Below, in pieces: positions 8,320 to 16,589 of a stretch of 36,402 nt of DNA. The notes beneath the pieces are model-generated. The model was not told the DNA's origin. It did no database searches and saw nothing but the letters and a program-made list of their open reading frames with translations. The stretch covers positions 1 through 36,402 of the forward strand of contig JAQBUV010000016.1 in assembly GCA_027623815.1 (NCBI GenBank), written 5' to 3'. This DNA is from Casp-Chloro-G3 sp002816715 (GTDB lineage: Bacteria; Chloroflexota; Dehalococcoidia; Lucifugimonadales; UBA3495). How positions within the stretch are numbered: position 1 is the stretch's first letter; every line of letters begins with the position of its first letter. Made by a program: the position numbers and the translations under genes.

Positions 8320-8826
8320 GTGGCAGACAAAGAACGAGACCCCAACCCCGCAATAGTCTATGAAGAAAGCTCTGGCAAGAGTCATCGCCTTCGTTTTGCA
8401 ATCCTGGGAGTAGTGGCCATCCTGGCCGTTGGCTACATGATCTACGCGGCATTCCCTGGGAACACGCTGTATTTCTTGACCGTGAGCGAGTTCATGGCCG
8501 GCCAGGAGTATCAGGACGGACGTATGGTGCGCGTGTCAGGCAAGCTGATGGAGGAAAGTTTCCTGCGTCAGGAAGATTCGACCGTATCCCAATTCCAACT
8601 GATTGATGAAGCAGTTGGCCCTGGCATCGCCATGAACGCTTCCTATGTGGGAGTGATGCCCGACCTGTTCTTCAACCCCCACTCAGAGATCATCCTAGAG
8701 GGCCACTACAGTCCAGACGAAATGTTCGAGGCTGACAGTATTCTGGTCAAATGTCCGTCCAAGTACCAGTCTCTGGAAGAAGAACAGCGACTTCAGGAAC
8801 AGGAAGTGCCTGCGGCCAGCAGCTAG
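8320..8826 (+). CDS. ccmE: Cytochrome c maturation haem chaperone CcmE, Cys-type
   Basis: 168-residue periplasm-facing haem chaperone. It has a short cytoplasmic N terminus, one transmembrane anchor (about residues 25-43, AILGVVAILAVGYMIYAAF) and an OB-fold domain with RMVRVSGKL, FQLID and EIILEGHYSPDEMFEADSILVKC. Haem is normally held covalently by His in HxxxY; here the site reads C145-P-S-K-Y149, the Cys variant described in archaea and some anaerobic bacteria. The tail after Tyr149 is Glu/Gln-rich. GTG 8320 follows GAGGA. It is separated from ccmABCD by the opposed membrane gene, and no ccmF, ccmG or ccmH follows in the window. Confidence 0.92.
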   Translation: MADKERDPNPAIVYEESSGKSHRLRFAILGVVAILAVGYMIYAAFPGNTLYFLTVSEFMAGQEYQDGRMVRVSGKLMEESFLRQEDSTVSQFQLIDEAVGPGIAMNASYVGVMPDLFFNPHSEIILEGHYSPDEMFEADSILVKCPSKYQSLEEEQRLQEQEVPAASS

Positions 8827-8843
8827 GGCGCTGGGAGGCCACT

Positions 8844-9116
8844 TCAGTGGCTCTGCTTCTCTTCTCTGGTTCGGTCTAGCACAGACTGCTTGAACGACGC
8901 TGGTGGGGTTGCCCTGGGTAACCTGGCCAGGATGCCTATGGTTGCAGAGAGACTGTCAATGAATGCCCGGCAGGGGCCGCACTTGTCCAGATGGGATTGG
9001 ATGGCGGAACGCTTCTGAGGGGCAAGGCCATCTTCCAGGTAATCTGAGCCTAACTCCCGGGTGTCCCGGCAGTCAAAGTCGCCCCGGCGGAACATCCGCC
9101 TCAACATGCGATTCAT
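8844..9116 (-). CDS. Zinc-finger anti-sigma factor (ZAS family)
   Basis: 90-residue protein with the zinc-binding anti-sigma pattern: H42-x3-C46-x2-C49 (HLDKCGPC), plus an upstream acidic CRDTRELGSDYLEDGL helix that normally contributes a further ligand. Such proteins bind and hold ECF sigma factors. No transmembrane segment follows, so it appears soluble. The frame extends to 9161, but GGAGG sits 9 nt before ATG 9116 (MNRMLRRMF), so this start is chosen. It lies back-to-back with the ECF sigma gene instead of downstream of it, an uncommon arrangement. Its likely partner is the neighbouring sigma factor. Confidence 0.82.
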   Translation of the reverse strand: MNRMLRRMFRRGDFDCRDTRELGSDYLEDGLAPQKRSAIQSHLDKCGPCRAFIDSLSATIGILARLPRATPPASFKQSVLDRTREEKQSH

Positions 9117-9329
9117 TATCATCATCCTCCGTATTCTAAAGCCGCTGAGATGGTTAGGCAACCTGGTGCATCGGCGACTTCCAGGAAATTTGCTCCCTAT
9201 CTACATTTGATAGCCAGCCTTCTCCAGGAAAACGCTTGGGGGCAACGCTTGCCATGATAATATATAGACAAACTCATCAAGTTAGATGCACAATGGCCCA
9301 GAACGTTACATACCAAGGCCGATAAGCGA

Positions 9330-9861
9330 GTGAGTGAAGAAAAGGTAGAATATTCCTTTGAAGATATTGTTGAAGAGTACAGCCCTTTCGTATTCAATCT
9401 GACCTACCGCATCCTGGGCAACCACGCCGACGCTGAAGACGCGGCACAAGACGCATTCCTGGCCGCCTATCGCAATTTTGCGCGCTTTCCGCGGGGAATC
9501 CAAGGTTAGTACCTGGCTATATCGCATTGCGACCAATGCCGCACTGATGCGACTGCGCAAAGACCGGAACAAGCGGCAGTTGACCCAAACCGGTTACGAC
9601 GATATGCAGTTGACCAGCCCAACCGACGGGCCGGAGAAACTGGCCCTCAACAGTGAACTGCGGCAGCACCTGGAAGGAGGTCTGGAACGGCTACCAGCCA
9701 ACTTGAAAACTGCCGTCGTCCTTCGGGATGTCCAGGGCCTGAGCAACGAGGAAGCCGCTGAAATCGTTGGCGTTTCAGTGTCATCGCTAAAGGCCAGACT
9801 GCACCGGGGGAGGGTCTTACTGCGCCATCACTTGCAGGGCTATGTCGAAAAGAAAGAGTAG
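9330..9861 (+). pseudogene. ECF (RpoE-like) sigma factor interrupted by a one-base frameshift
   Basis: Two frames together give one sigma factor of about 176 residues. From GTG 9330 the first frame reads [20 protein letters not shown], then [24 protein letters not shown] (region 2), and hits a TAG at 9507. The other frame supplies [19 protein letters not shown] and region 4 (LERLPANLKTAVVLRDV, GLSNEEAAEIVGVSVSSLKA), ending at 9861. Skipping one C at 9489-9490 joins them without losing a conserved residue. The cause may be a recent mutation, a sequence error or +1 frameshifting; UUU-C would allow tRNA-Phe to slip to UUC. A weak AAGG precedes the GTG. Confidence 0.85.
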
Positions 9862-9890
9862 ACTCCAATAGCGCTAAACTTAGAATGCAA

Positions 9891-9923
9891 AACGCCCCGC
9901 CATTCAGCGGGGCGTTGCTATTT
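9891..9923. terminator. Bidirectional terminator between sigma gene and korB
   Basis: A perfect 10-bp stem pairs AACGCCCCGC (9891-9900) with GCGGGGCGTT (9907-9916) around CATTCA. GCTATTT follows on the plus strand; the two flanking genes are convergent. Confidence 0.85.
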
Positions 9924-9937
9924 GCAGTTATCGGGTT

Positions 9938-10804
9938 TTAGATCGCGTAGGCGTCAATCAATTGGTCTACCGAATGCTGGCGGTCTTTGCTCCAGATCTG
10001 CTGCACCCGGTCGTCCAGGGAGAGTCTACTGTCGTCCTGATAAATTACGCCGACGGGCAGTCCACGCTTCTGAATCAATGCATGTGCCGCTGCCTTGTCG
10101 GTTCTGTCATGATCCTCAGGAATGTCCCAGATCATTGGCTCAATGCCTTCCTTGGCATTGCCTTTGATCAACTGGAAAGTGTCGTTGTAGGTAACGCAGG
10201 GGGACTGGACATGCACCATAGAGAACCCTTTGTGGTTCATGCCCTGATTGATCAACTCGGCCAGTCGCCGAGGGTTGCCGGAAAAACCAGACGCGATGAA
10301 CGATACACCCAATGTCAGGTACAGCTCCAGCGGGTCGGCCGCAATTTCCATCTTGCCAAAGGGGGTGGAACTGGTGATGGTACCCTCTTTGGTGGTGGGC
10401 GAACTCTGCCCCTTGGTCAGACCGTATACGCCGTTGTCCATAATCACGGCGCAGACGTTGAGGTTGCGCGCGGCTTGCGGCCCTATATGTTCTGCACCAA
10501 TGCTGAGGAAGTCGCCGTCTCCAGCGACAATAACCACGTTCAACTCAGGTCGGGCCATCTTGACGCCCATGGCAATTGGCAGGGTGCGGCCGTGAATGCC
10601 GTGGATCCCGTAGGGCTGAGGACCTTCCAGCAGATGCACCAGATTGCCGGAACAGCCAATCCCGGCGACCATCACGTTGCTTTCCATTGGCAACCCGGTC
10701 TCTTCCAACCGGTTGATCATGGCCAGTTCCAACGCTCGGCGAACGCCAAAGTCGCCGCAACCAGGACACCACTTGAAATCGTATTCGGGATTCTTTCTGC
10801 TCAT
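9938..10804 (-). CDS. korB: 2-oxoacid:ferredoxin oxidoreductase, beta subunit (KorB-like)
   Basis: 288-residue thiamine-diphosphate subunit. With the alpha subunit it oxidatively decarboxylates a 2-oxoacid, probably 2-oxoglutarate, to the CoA ester and reduces ferredoxin; the reverse reaction is possible in carbon-fixing organisms. Cluster cysteines are C13 and C16 in KWCPGCGD, C51 in GIGCSGN and one in SPCVTYND. The ThDP/Mg motif is AGDGDFLSIG ... DNGVYGLTKG. Length is usual for two-subunit enzymes. Its ATG overlaps the end of the alpha gene (ATGA), so translation is probably coupled. Distinguishing 2-oxoglutarate from pyruvate or branched-chain substrates needs phylogeny. Confidence 0.9.
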   Translation of the reverse strand: MSRKNPEYDFKWCPGCGDFGVRRALELAMINRLEETGLPMESNVMVAGIGCSGNLVHLLEGPQPYGIHGIHGRTLPIAMGVKMARPELNVVIVAGDGDFLSIGAEHIGPQAARNLNVCAVIMDNGVYGLTKGQSSPTTKEGTITSSTPFGKMEIAADPLELYLTLGVSFIASGFSGNPRRLAELINQGMNHKGFSMVHVQSPCVTYNDTFQLIKGNAKEGIEPMIWDIPEDHDRTDKAAAHALIQKRGLPVGVIYQDDSRLSLDDRVQQIWSKDRQHSVDQLIDAYAI

Positions 10805-12531
10805 GCCCGGGCCATCTCCTTCTGCGGGGATTGGGTCATTTCAGTGATTCTATCTACCAGATCGCGCACCTTGAATGGCAGTCCAGTGTATTGGGTGATT
10901 GAATGAGCGTTAACGCCCATTGAGCGCAAAATTGAGGAAAACTGGCCTTGATAGTTCAACTCAGGCACTATCACCAGTTTCTTCTGCTTTAACTCTTCCA
11001 AAAGCTTGGGGGGCAGCGGGTGCAGGAACATGGTGTAGTACCAGCCCAGGGAGACTTCCTGTTCCTGCAAACGCAGAAAGGCCTCGTAAGCTGGGCCTTT
11101 GGAACCGCCCCAAGGCATTACTGCCACCGACGCCTCGGTGTTTTCACTCTCGTAGTAGCCGTCTTCCAGCAGCTTGAGCTTATTGAAGCGACGCTCGGTC
11201 ATCTGGACGTGACGATCTGGCAGGTGGGTAGTATCGCCCATATCGTCGTGCTCACTGCCATTGGCGACGTAAGCGCCCGGGTTGCCCGGGATCGGCATGG
11301 GAGACATCTCAGAACCGCTGTAGCGGTGATAGCCGTTGCTACCCTGGTAGGTTTGCCGGCTCTCCAGCGTTATTTTAGATAGGTCGGGTCGGGCGATGTT
11401 CTGGACACGATCAGCCAGCGACATCTCGGTCATTAGAATGACCGGCCCCTGGTAGCGCTCAGCCCAGTTGAAGGCCCAGATTGCACCGTAGAAGGCTTCC
11501 TCCACCGTGCCAACTGCAATAACCGGCAGTCTCACGTCGCCGTGAGCCGGGTACATGCAGGCCATCAGGTCGGACTGCTCAGTCTTGGTGGGCAAACCAG
11601 TGGCTGGCCCGCCACGTTGCACGTCCACTACCACCACTGGGATCTCAGCCATCCAGCCCAAGCCGAGACCTTCGCTCATCAGCGAAAAGCCGGGGCCGGC
11701 GGTGGCGGTCATGGCCTTCTTGCCCGCGTATCCGGCACCCAGAATTCCGGTGATGGACTCGATTTCTGAGCTTACTTGATAGGCAAATTTGCCGGGGCCC
11801 ACCAGATTGCGCTCCATCCAGAGCAGGATAGTGGTGGCCGGAGAAATGGGGTATCCGATATAGAACTCGACACCGGCGGCCATTGCCCCCAGCGAAAGAG
11901 CATCGTTGCCTCTGAGCATTATTTGTTTATAATCAGGTGCCTTGGCCGGAGCCAATTCACCCAGCGCAAAGCCACTGCGCGCGGTCTCGGCACGTCCCAG
12001 CTTGATGGCCTTGATATTGGATTCAATAATTTCAGCGTCGCCGTCCCGGCCCCGGCGGAACCGCTGTTCAACAAACTGCTCCAGGTAGTCCTGGGACATG
12101 TTGACCAGATGGGCCAGCGCACCAATTACCACCATGTTGGCGGCACGAGTGTTGCCGGTGGATTTGGCCAAGTCATCAATGGGCAGACCAAAGATGCGGG
12201 ATTCGCCTTCTGCCTCAAAGCCTTCAAATTCCCGGTCATTGGAGTTGTAGATGATTACTCCGCCGTCGCGCACCTCAGAGAAGTGAGTCTCGTACGCTTC
12301 GCGGTTGAACGCGACCAGCACATCAACGTCGTCACCAGCGCTGAGGATGGGCGCATCGGAGATTCGGGCTTGAGTCCAAGTTGGCCCTCCCATAATCTGA
12401 GAAGGGAAGGTCGAGTAAGTCAACGCGTGGTAACCGACTTGCGTGGAAACTTGCGCTAACCCCTCTGCGGAGGTTACTACTCCCTGTCCGCCTTCTCCAG
12501 CGAAACGGACTACGAAGTCACGCATTTGCAT
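10801..12531 (-). CDS. korA: 2-oxoacid:ferredoxin oxidoreductase, fused gamma-alpha subunit (KorA-like)
   Basis: 576-residue fusion. Residues 1 to about 190 form the gamma domain (MQMRDFVVRFAGEGGQGVVT, the CoA-side GGxGG motif). The rest is the alpha chain: the pyrimidine-binding domain around YIGYPISPATTILLWMERN and TATAGPGFSLMSEGLGLGWMAEIPVVVV, then a C-terminal transketolase-like domain. This gamma-alpha fusion with a separate beta is typical of the KorAB two-subunit type; no delta ferredoxin gene is adjacent. Of the first two Met codons, ATG 12531 has GGGAGG seven bases upstream and is preferred. Expression probably starts in the 600-nt gap beyond it. Confidence 0.9.
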   Translation of the reverse strand: MQMRDFVVRFAGEGGQGVVTSAEGLAQVSTQVGYHALTYSTFPSQIMGGPTWTQARISDAPILSAGDDVDVLVAFNREAYETHFSEVRDGGVIIYNSNDREFEGFEAEGESRIFGLPIDDLAKSTGNTRAANMVVIGALAHLVNMSQDYLEQFVEQRFRRGRDGDAEIIESNIKAIKLGRAETARSGFALGELAPAKAPDYKQIMLRGNDALSLGAMAAGVEFYIGYPISPATTILLWMERNLVGPGKFAYQVSSEIESITGILGAGYAGKKAMTATAGPGFSLMSEGLGLGWMAEIPVVVVDVQRGGPATGLPTKTEQSDLMACMYPAHGDVRLPVIAVGTVEEAFYGAIWAFNWAERYQGPVILMTEMSLADRVQNIARPDLSKITLESRQTYQGSNGYHRYSGSEMSPMPIPGNPGAYVANGSEHDDMGDTTHLPDRHVQMTERRFNKLKLLEDGYYESENTEASVAVMPWGGSKGPAYEAFLRLQEQEVSLGWYYTMFLHPLPPKLLEELKQKKLVIVPELNYQGQFSSILRSMGVNAHSITQYTGLPFKVRDLVDRITEMTQSPQKEMARA

Positions 12532-13147
12532 CTATAATCCTCCCGGCTTATTTGCACGGCAAAATGTATTACTATTTTGGGCTTGGCCCAACTCGACAGA
12601 TAAAATACTTAGAATAAACAGCGTGGGAATTGTGGCCCTTGGCGAGCCAAAGGGCGAGGATTCTTTGGTGATTGTCATTGCAAATTAGCGGACCAAACGG
12701 CTCTTGGAAAGGGTGCTCCACTTGCCGAACCACAAAGTATGCCGCTCGCATAAAGGGGAGCGGTGTTAACCCGTTGCAGATTCACAATATGGAGGTTGAC
12801 TGTATAGCGAAATATATCATTGGGACTGAACCATTGTCAATCTAAAATCGGCCTGGTATAAAGCTAATTCAAGCCCAGGTGACCGTTTGGCTGCTTTGAT
12901 TATGTTTGCTTCAATTTGGTTAAAGTTTAACTTCAACAGGGCATTGAGTATAGTGTGACAGACCCTCACTTAATATGGGAGTAATATCTAGTGTCAAAAT
13001 TATGACTTTTGGGGACAAAACCGTAGCGAAATCCCAGTTTGTCCGCGTCCTTCAGGAGTTAACGTATTCCAATATTGGCCGCATCCTATCCCAATCATGT
13101 CAACCCCTGCATTGTTCGCCTCTTTACCGGTGTGCTATCATCGCAAC
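12532..13147. other. 616-nt divergent intergenic region between korA and dprA
   Basis: No convincing gene is seen; short open frames here lack protein character and ribosome-binding sites. Two small inverted repeats are visible: TTGGGC-TTG-GCCCAA at 12577-12591, and GCCCTTGG/CCAAAGGGC near 12633-12654. It must hold promoters for both flanking operons. Confidence 0.6.
12926..12954 (+). promoter_or_regulatory. Weak promoter candidate upstream of dprA
   Basis: TTTAAC (12926-12931), a 17-bp spacer and TATAGT (12949-12954). It would give a leader of about 190 nt. The match to consensus is modest. Confidence 0.3.
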
Positions 13148-14287
13148 ATGGAACAGAACATGGAACAGATCAAATACTGGGTAGCCTTGGGCCGGGTGCG
13201 CCTGCTGGGCACTGTCCGTTTTCGCCGCTTGGAAGCCTACTTTGGCGAGGCGGCAAATGTCTGGAAAGCTTCGTTCAGCGAGCTCAAGGCATCTGGCATG
13301 GAAGAACGGGTGGCTAACGAGATTATTGCTGCCCGCAGCAAGGTCTCCCCCGACGATGAGATGGCTAACCTGGCCAGGGCGGGAGTCAAAGCCGTCAACT
13401 GGCACCATCCCGACTATCCGGCCCGTCTCAAGGAGATACACGACCCGCCGCCGGTGCTCTACTATAAAGGAGAGCTACTGCCGTCGGACGAACGTTCGGT
13501 TGCGGTGGTCGGCACCCGCAGTCCCACCACCTACGGCCGGGAAGTCGCCGCCTCCTTGACCGCTGAGTTGGCCAGAAACGGCATCGCCATCGTCAGTGGA
13601 CTGGCCCTGGGCATTGACGGCATTGCCCACCGGGCGGCATTGGATTCGGGTGAACGCACCCTGGCGGTGGTGGCCAATGGACTGGATATTGTGTATCCAA
13701 AGGAACACGCCAACCTGTCCCAACGCATTTCTGAGCAGGGGGCGGTGGTCAGTGAAGTGCCCCTGGGCATACGGCCCGACTCCCGCAGCTTCCCCCGGCG
13801 CAACCGCCTGATCAGCGGCATTAGCCTGGGGACATTGGTGGTGGAAGCAGGCGAGGGCAGCGGAGCGCGTTGGACGGTGTACCACGCTCTAGAGCAGGAC
13901 CGAGAAGTTTTCTGCGTTCCGGGCAGCATCTTCTCGCCAGCCAGCCACTTGACCAACCGGCTAATTCAGGAAGGTGCTAAACTGGTCAGCAGCACCAACG
14001 ATATAATGGAAGAACTGAACCTGAACGCCGTGGGCCGTCAGATCGAGATGCGACTGGCTCAAGAATCGATTCCGGCGCTGTCGGCCAACAACGATGCCGA
14101 ATCGAAACTATTGGGGCAGCTTGACCATGAACCGATACACATTGATGATATAAGGCGCCGTGCCGATATGCCCATCACCGAGGTCAGCGGCCTGCTAACC
14201 ATGCTGGAACTCAAGGGTATGGTCAAGCAGGTCGGCTGCATGCACTACGTTAGGATACGCGAGGCAAGTCCAATTTATGGTAACTAA
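13148..14287 (+). CDS. dprA: DNA-processing protein DprA
   Basis: 379 residues from ATG 13148. DprA loads RecA on incoming single-stranded DNA during natural transformation. An N-terminal SAM-like helical part (IKYWVALGRVRLLGTVRFRR) precedes the Rossmann core, with YYKGELLP, VAVVGTRSPTTYGRE, SGLALGIDGIAHRAAL and the DNA-binding loop FPRRNRLISG. A C-terminal winged-helix-like part includes IHIDDIRRRADMPITEVSGLL. The frame is open from an ATG at 13097; 13148 and 13160 fit homologue starts better, but no strong ribosome-binding site decides. The stop overlaps topA by 11 nt. dprA beside topA is a widespread arrangement. Confidence 0.92.
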   Translation: MEQNMEQIKYWVALGRVRLLGTVRFRRLEAYFGEAANVWKASFSELKASGMEERVANEIIAARSKVSPDDEMANLARAGVKAVNWHHPDYPARLKEIHDPPPVLYYKGELLPSDERSVAVVGTRSPTTYGREVAASLTAELARNGIAIVSGLALGIDGIAHRAALDSGERTLAVVANGLDIVYPKEHANLSQRISEQGAVVSEVPLGIRPDSRSFPRRNRLISGISLGTLVVEAGEGSGARWTVYHALEQDREVFCVPGSIFSPASHLTNRLIQEGAKLVSSTNDIMEELNLNAVGRQIEMRLAQESIPALSANNDAESKLLGQLDHEPIHIDDIRRRADMPITEVSGLLTMLELKGMVKQVGCMHYVRIREASPIYGN

Positions 14288-16589
14288 GACAACAACTAAA
14301 GCTCCGGCCAAGGCTAAGACGGCTAAGGCCGCGACCACTAAAGCCAAGGCGACTACGATAAAGACTACCAAAGCCAAGGCTGCCGCTAAGAAAAAGGTCG
14401 CTTCCCTCAAGACTGCCGGCAAGCGCTTTGTCATTGTTGAGTCACCGGCCAAGGCCCGTACTGTCGGCCAGATTCTAGGCAATAAGTATGTGGTCACCGC
14501 GTCCCAAGGACACGTTAGAGACCTGCCCAAAGGCAAGATGGGTGTGGACTTTGAAAACGACTTTGAGCCGTCTTATGTAACCATGAAAGAGAAACGGTCG
14601 CTGCTGACCGAATTGAAGAAGGCAGGCGACGCGGCCACCGAAATATATCTGGCCACCGACCCAGACCGGGAAGGCGAGGCCATTTCCTGGCACATTCAGA
14701 CCGCCGCCGGTTGGGACACTCGGCCCAACCCTCCCAAGCGGGTGGTGTTCCACGAGATAACCAAGCAGGCGGTGGAAGAAGCCTTCCAGCACCCGCGAGA
14801 AATCGACATGCAAATGGTCAACGCCCAGCAGGCCCGGCGTATTCTTGATCGGCTGGTGGGCTACCAACTCAGCCCTCTGCTGTGGCGGCGGGTACAGCGC
14901 GGCCTGTCCGCTGGTAGAGTGCAGTCGGTATCCCTGCGCATGGTCACCGACCGGGAGAAGGAAATTGCCGCTTTCGTTCCAGTAGAGTCCTGGACCATTG
15001 ACGCTACCCTGCACAAGCAGACTGACCCGGCAGATAAGCCAGAGACATTTACCGCCACCTTGCATTCACTGAAGGGTGCCAAGGGTCGGCTGGGTATTGC
15101 CAAAGAAGATGAAGCCCGCAACTACGAAGCCGAGCTTGAGGACGCCGCCTACGCTGTCGCCGATGTAAAGAAGCGCGACGTGCGTCTGCGTCCCACCGCG
15201 CCCTTCACCACCAGCACCATGCAGCAAGAAGCAGGGCGCAAACTGCGCTTCACCGCTCAGCGTACCATGATGATCGCCCAGCAACTCTACGAGGGAATAT
15301 CCGTGCCCGGTGAGGGTTCGGTCGGCTTGATTACCTACATGCGTACTGACTCAGTACAGGTGGCGCAGACGGCCATTGATGAAGCCCGTGATTACATTCG
15401 AGAACGGTACGGCAAGGAGTACCTGCCGGATAAGACCAGAGTCTATAAGACCAAGGCTAAATCCGCCCAGGAGGCCCACGAGGCAATACGGCCCACCTCC
15501 ATTCGGCGAGACCCGGAAAAGCTGAAGGATTCATTGACCAGCGAGCAGCACCGTCTCTACAGCCTGGTCTGGTCGCGGATGCTGTCCAGTCAGATGGCCG
15601 ACGCCCGCACCGAAGCCACGACCGTGGACATTGAAGCGTCCTGCAAACAGTCGCCCAATGTTTACCTGTTCCGGGCCACCGGATCGGTGCTCAAGTTCCC
15701 CGGCTTCCGCACCCTTTACCTGGAAAGTCGGGACGATGGCGAGGACGACGACCACCGCAAGCTGCTGCCAGCACTGGCCAGCGGCGACGGCCTGAATTGC
15801 TTGAAGCTGGAACCCTTGCAGCACTTTACCCAGCCGCCGCCCCGCTTTACGGAAGCCACGCTGATCAAGGCAATGGAAGAAAGGGGCATTGGCCGACCCA
15901 GCACCTATGCGCCGACCATTGGAACGCTGATCGACCGAAATTACGTTGAGAAAGACCAGACCCGGCTGACGCCCACCGAACTGGGTATCACTGTTACTGA
16001 CCTGCTGACCGAATATTTCACCACTGTGATGGACCTGGACTTTACCGCCCGGATGGAAGACGAACTGGACGAGGTATCCCAGGGCGAACGGGAGTGGGTG
16101 CCCATGCTCCGTGAGTTCTACGGGCCGTTCGAAAAGGCGTTGGAATCGGCGCAGGAAAACATGCCCAATGTTAAATTTGACGAAGAGACCGACGAAATCT
16201 GCGAAACCTGCGGTAAGCCAATGGTGATCAAAGCCGGTCGGTTTGGCAAGTTCATCGCCTGCACTGGCTTCCCGGAATGCCGCACCACCAAGCCCATCTT
16301 GAAACGGATTGGAATTGCCTGCCCCAAGTGCGGCGGCGACATCGTTGAGCGTCGTTCCCGAGGACGGCGGCGTCCCTTCTACGGTTGCTCCAAATACCCG
16401 GAGTGCGACTTGATCCTCAACAAGCTTCCGGTGGCCGAACCTTGCCCGGAGTGCGGTGGCTTGATGGTCTCCGAAGCGCAGGACGGTAGCTTATCCTGCA
16501 CCAACTGCGTCTGGAAGGGCGATCCAGTAGAAGTTCCGGCGATGGCACCGACAGATCAGGAACCTGAGTTGGCTCCCGTTGGCGACTAG
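14277..16589 (+). CDS. topA: DNA topoisomerase I with Lys/Ala-rich N-terminal tail
   Basis: 770-residue type IA topoisomerase, which relaxes negative supercoils. The Toprim domain starts at FVIVESPAKA (residues 51-60, catalytic Glu55) and has DPDREGEAISWH. The active-site tyrosine is Tyr354 in LITYMRTDS. Three C-terminal zinc ribbons are seen: CETCGKPM...CTGFPEC, CPKCGGDI...CSKYPEC and CPECGG...CTNC. Unusual is a 48-residue N-terminal extension of Lys, Ala and Thr repeats (AKAKTAKAATTKAK, TTKAKAAAKKK) resembling histone H1 tails; bacterial TopA usually starts within a few residues of the Toprim motif. The start overlaps dprA by 11 nt, and its end overlaps the Xer gene. Confidence 0.95.
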   Translation: MVTKTTTKAPAKAKTAKAATTKAKATTIKTTKAKAAAKKKVASLKTAGKRFVIVESPAKARTVGQILGNKYVVTASQGHVRDLPKGKMGVDFENDFEPSYVTMKEKRSLLTELKKAGDAATEIYLATDPDREGEAISWHIQTAAGWDTRPNPPKRVVFHEITKQAVEEAFQHPREIDMQMVNAQQARRILDRLVGYQLSPLLWRRVQRGLSAGRVQSVSLRMVTDREKEIAAFVPVESWTIDATLHKQTDPADKPETFTATLHSLKGAKGRLGIAKEDEARNYEAELEDAAYAVADVKKRDVRLRPTAPFTTSTMQQEAGRKLRFTAQRTMMIAQQLYEGISVPGEGSVGLITYMRTDSVQVAQTAIDEARDYIRERYGKEYLPDKTRVYKTKAKSAQEAHEAIRPTSIRRDPEKLKDSLTSEQHRLYSLVWSRMLSSQMADARTEATTVDIEASCKQSPNVYLFRATGSVLKFPGFRTLYLESRDDGEDDDHRKLLPALASGDGLNCLKLEPLQHFTQPPPRFTEATLIKAMEERGIGRPSTYAPTIGTLIDRNYVEKDQTRLTPTELGITVTDLLTEYFTTVMDLDFTARMEDELDEVSQGEREWVPMLREFYGPFEKALESAQENMPNVKFDEETDEICETCGKPMVIKAGRFGKFIACTGFPECRTTKPILKRIGIACPKCGGDIVERRSRGRRRPFYGCSKYPECDLILNKLPVAEPCPECGGLMVSEAQDGSLSCTNCVWKGDPVEVPAMAPTDQEPELAPVGD

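Noticed and set aside
9478..9861. Sigma factor starting at TTG 9478 as a complete gene
   Set aside because: It would lack most of region 2, which is plainly encoded in the other frame just upstream.
12443..12688. 81-codon frame over the korA start
   Set aside because: It runs antisense to the first korA codons, has no ribosome-binding site and shows no recognisable product.
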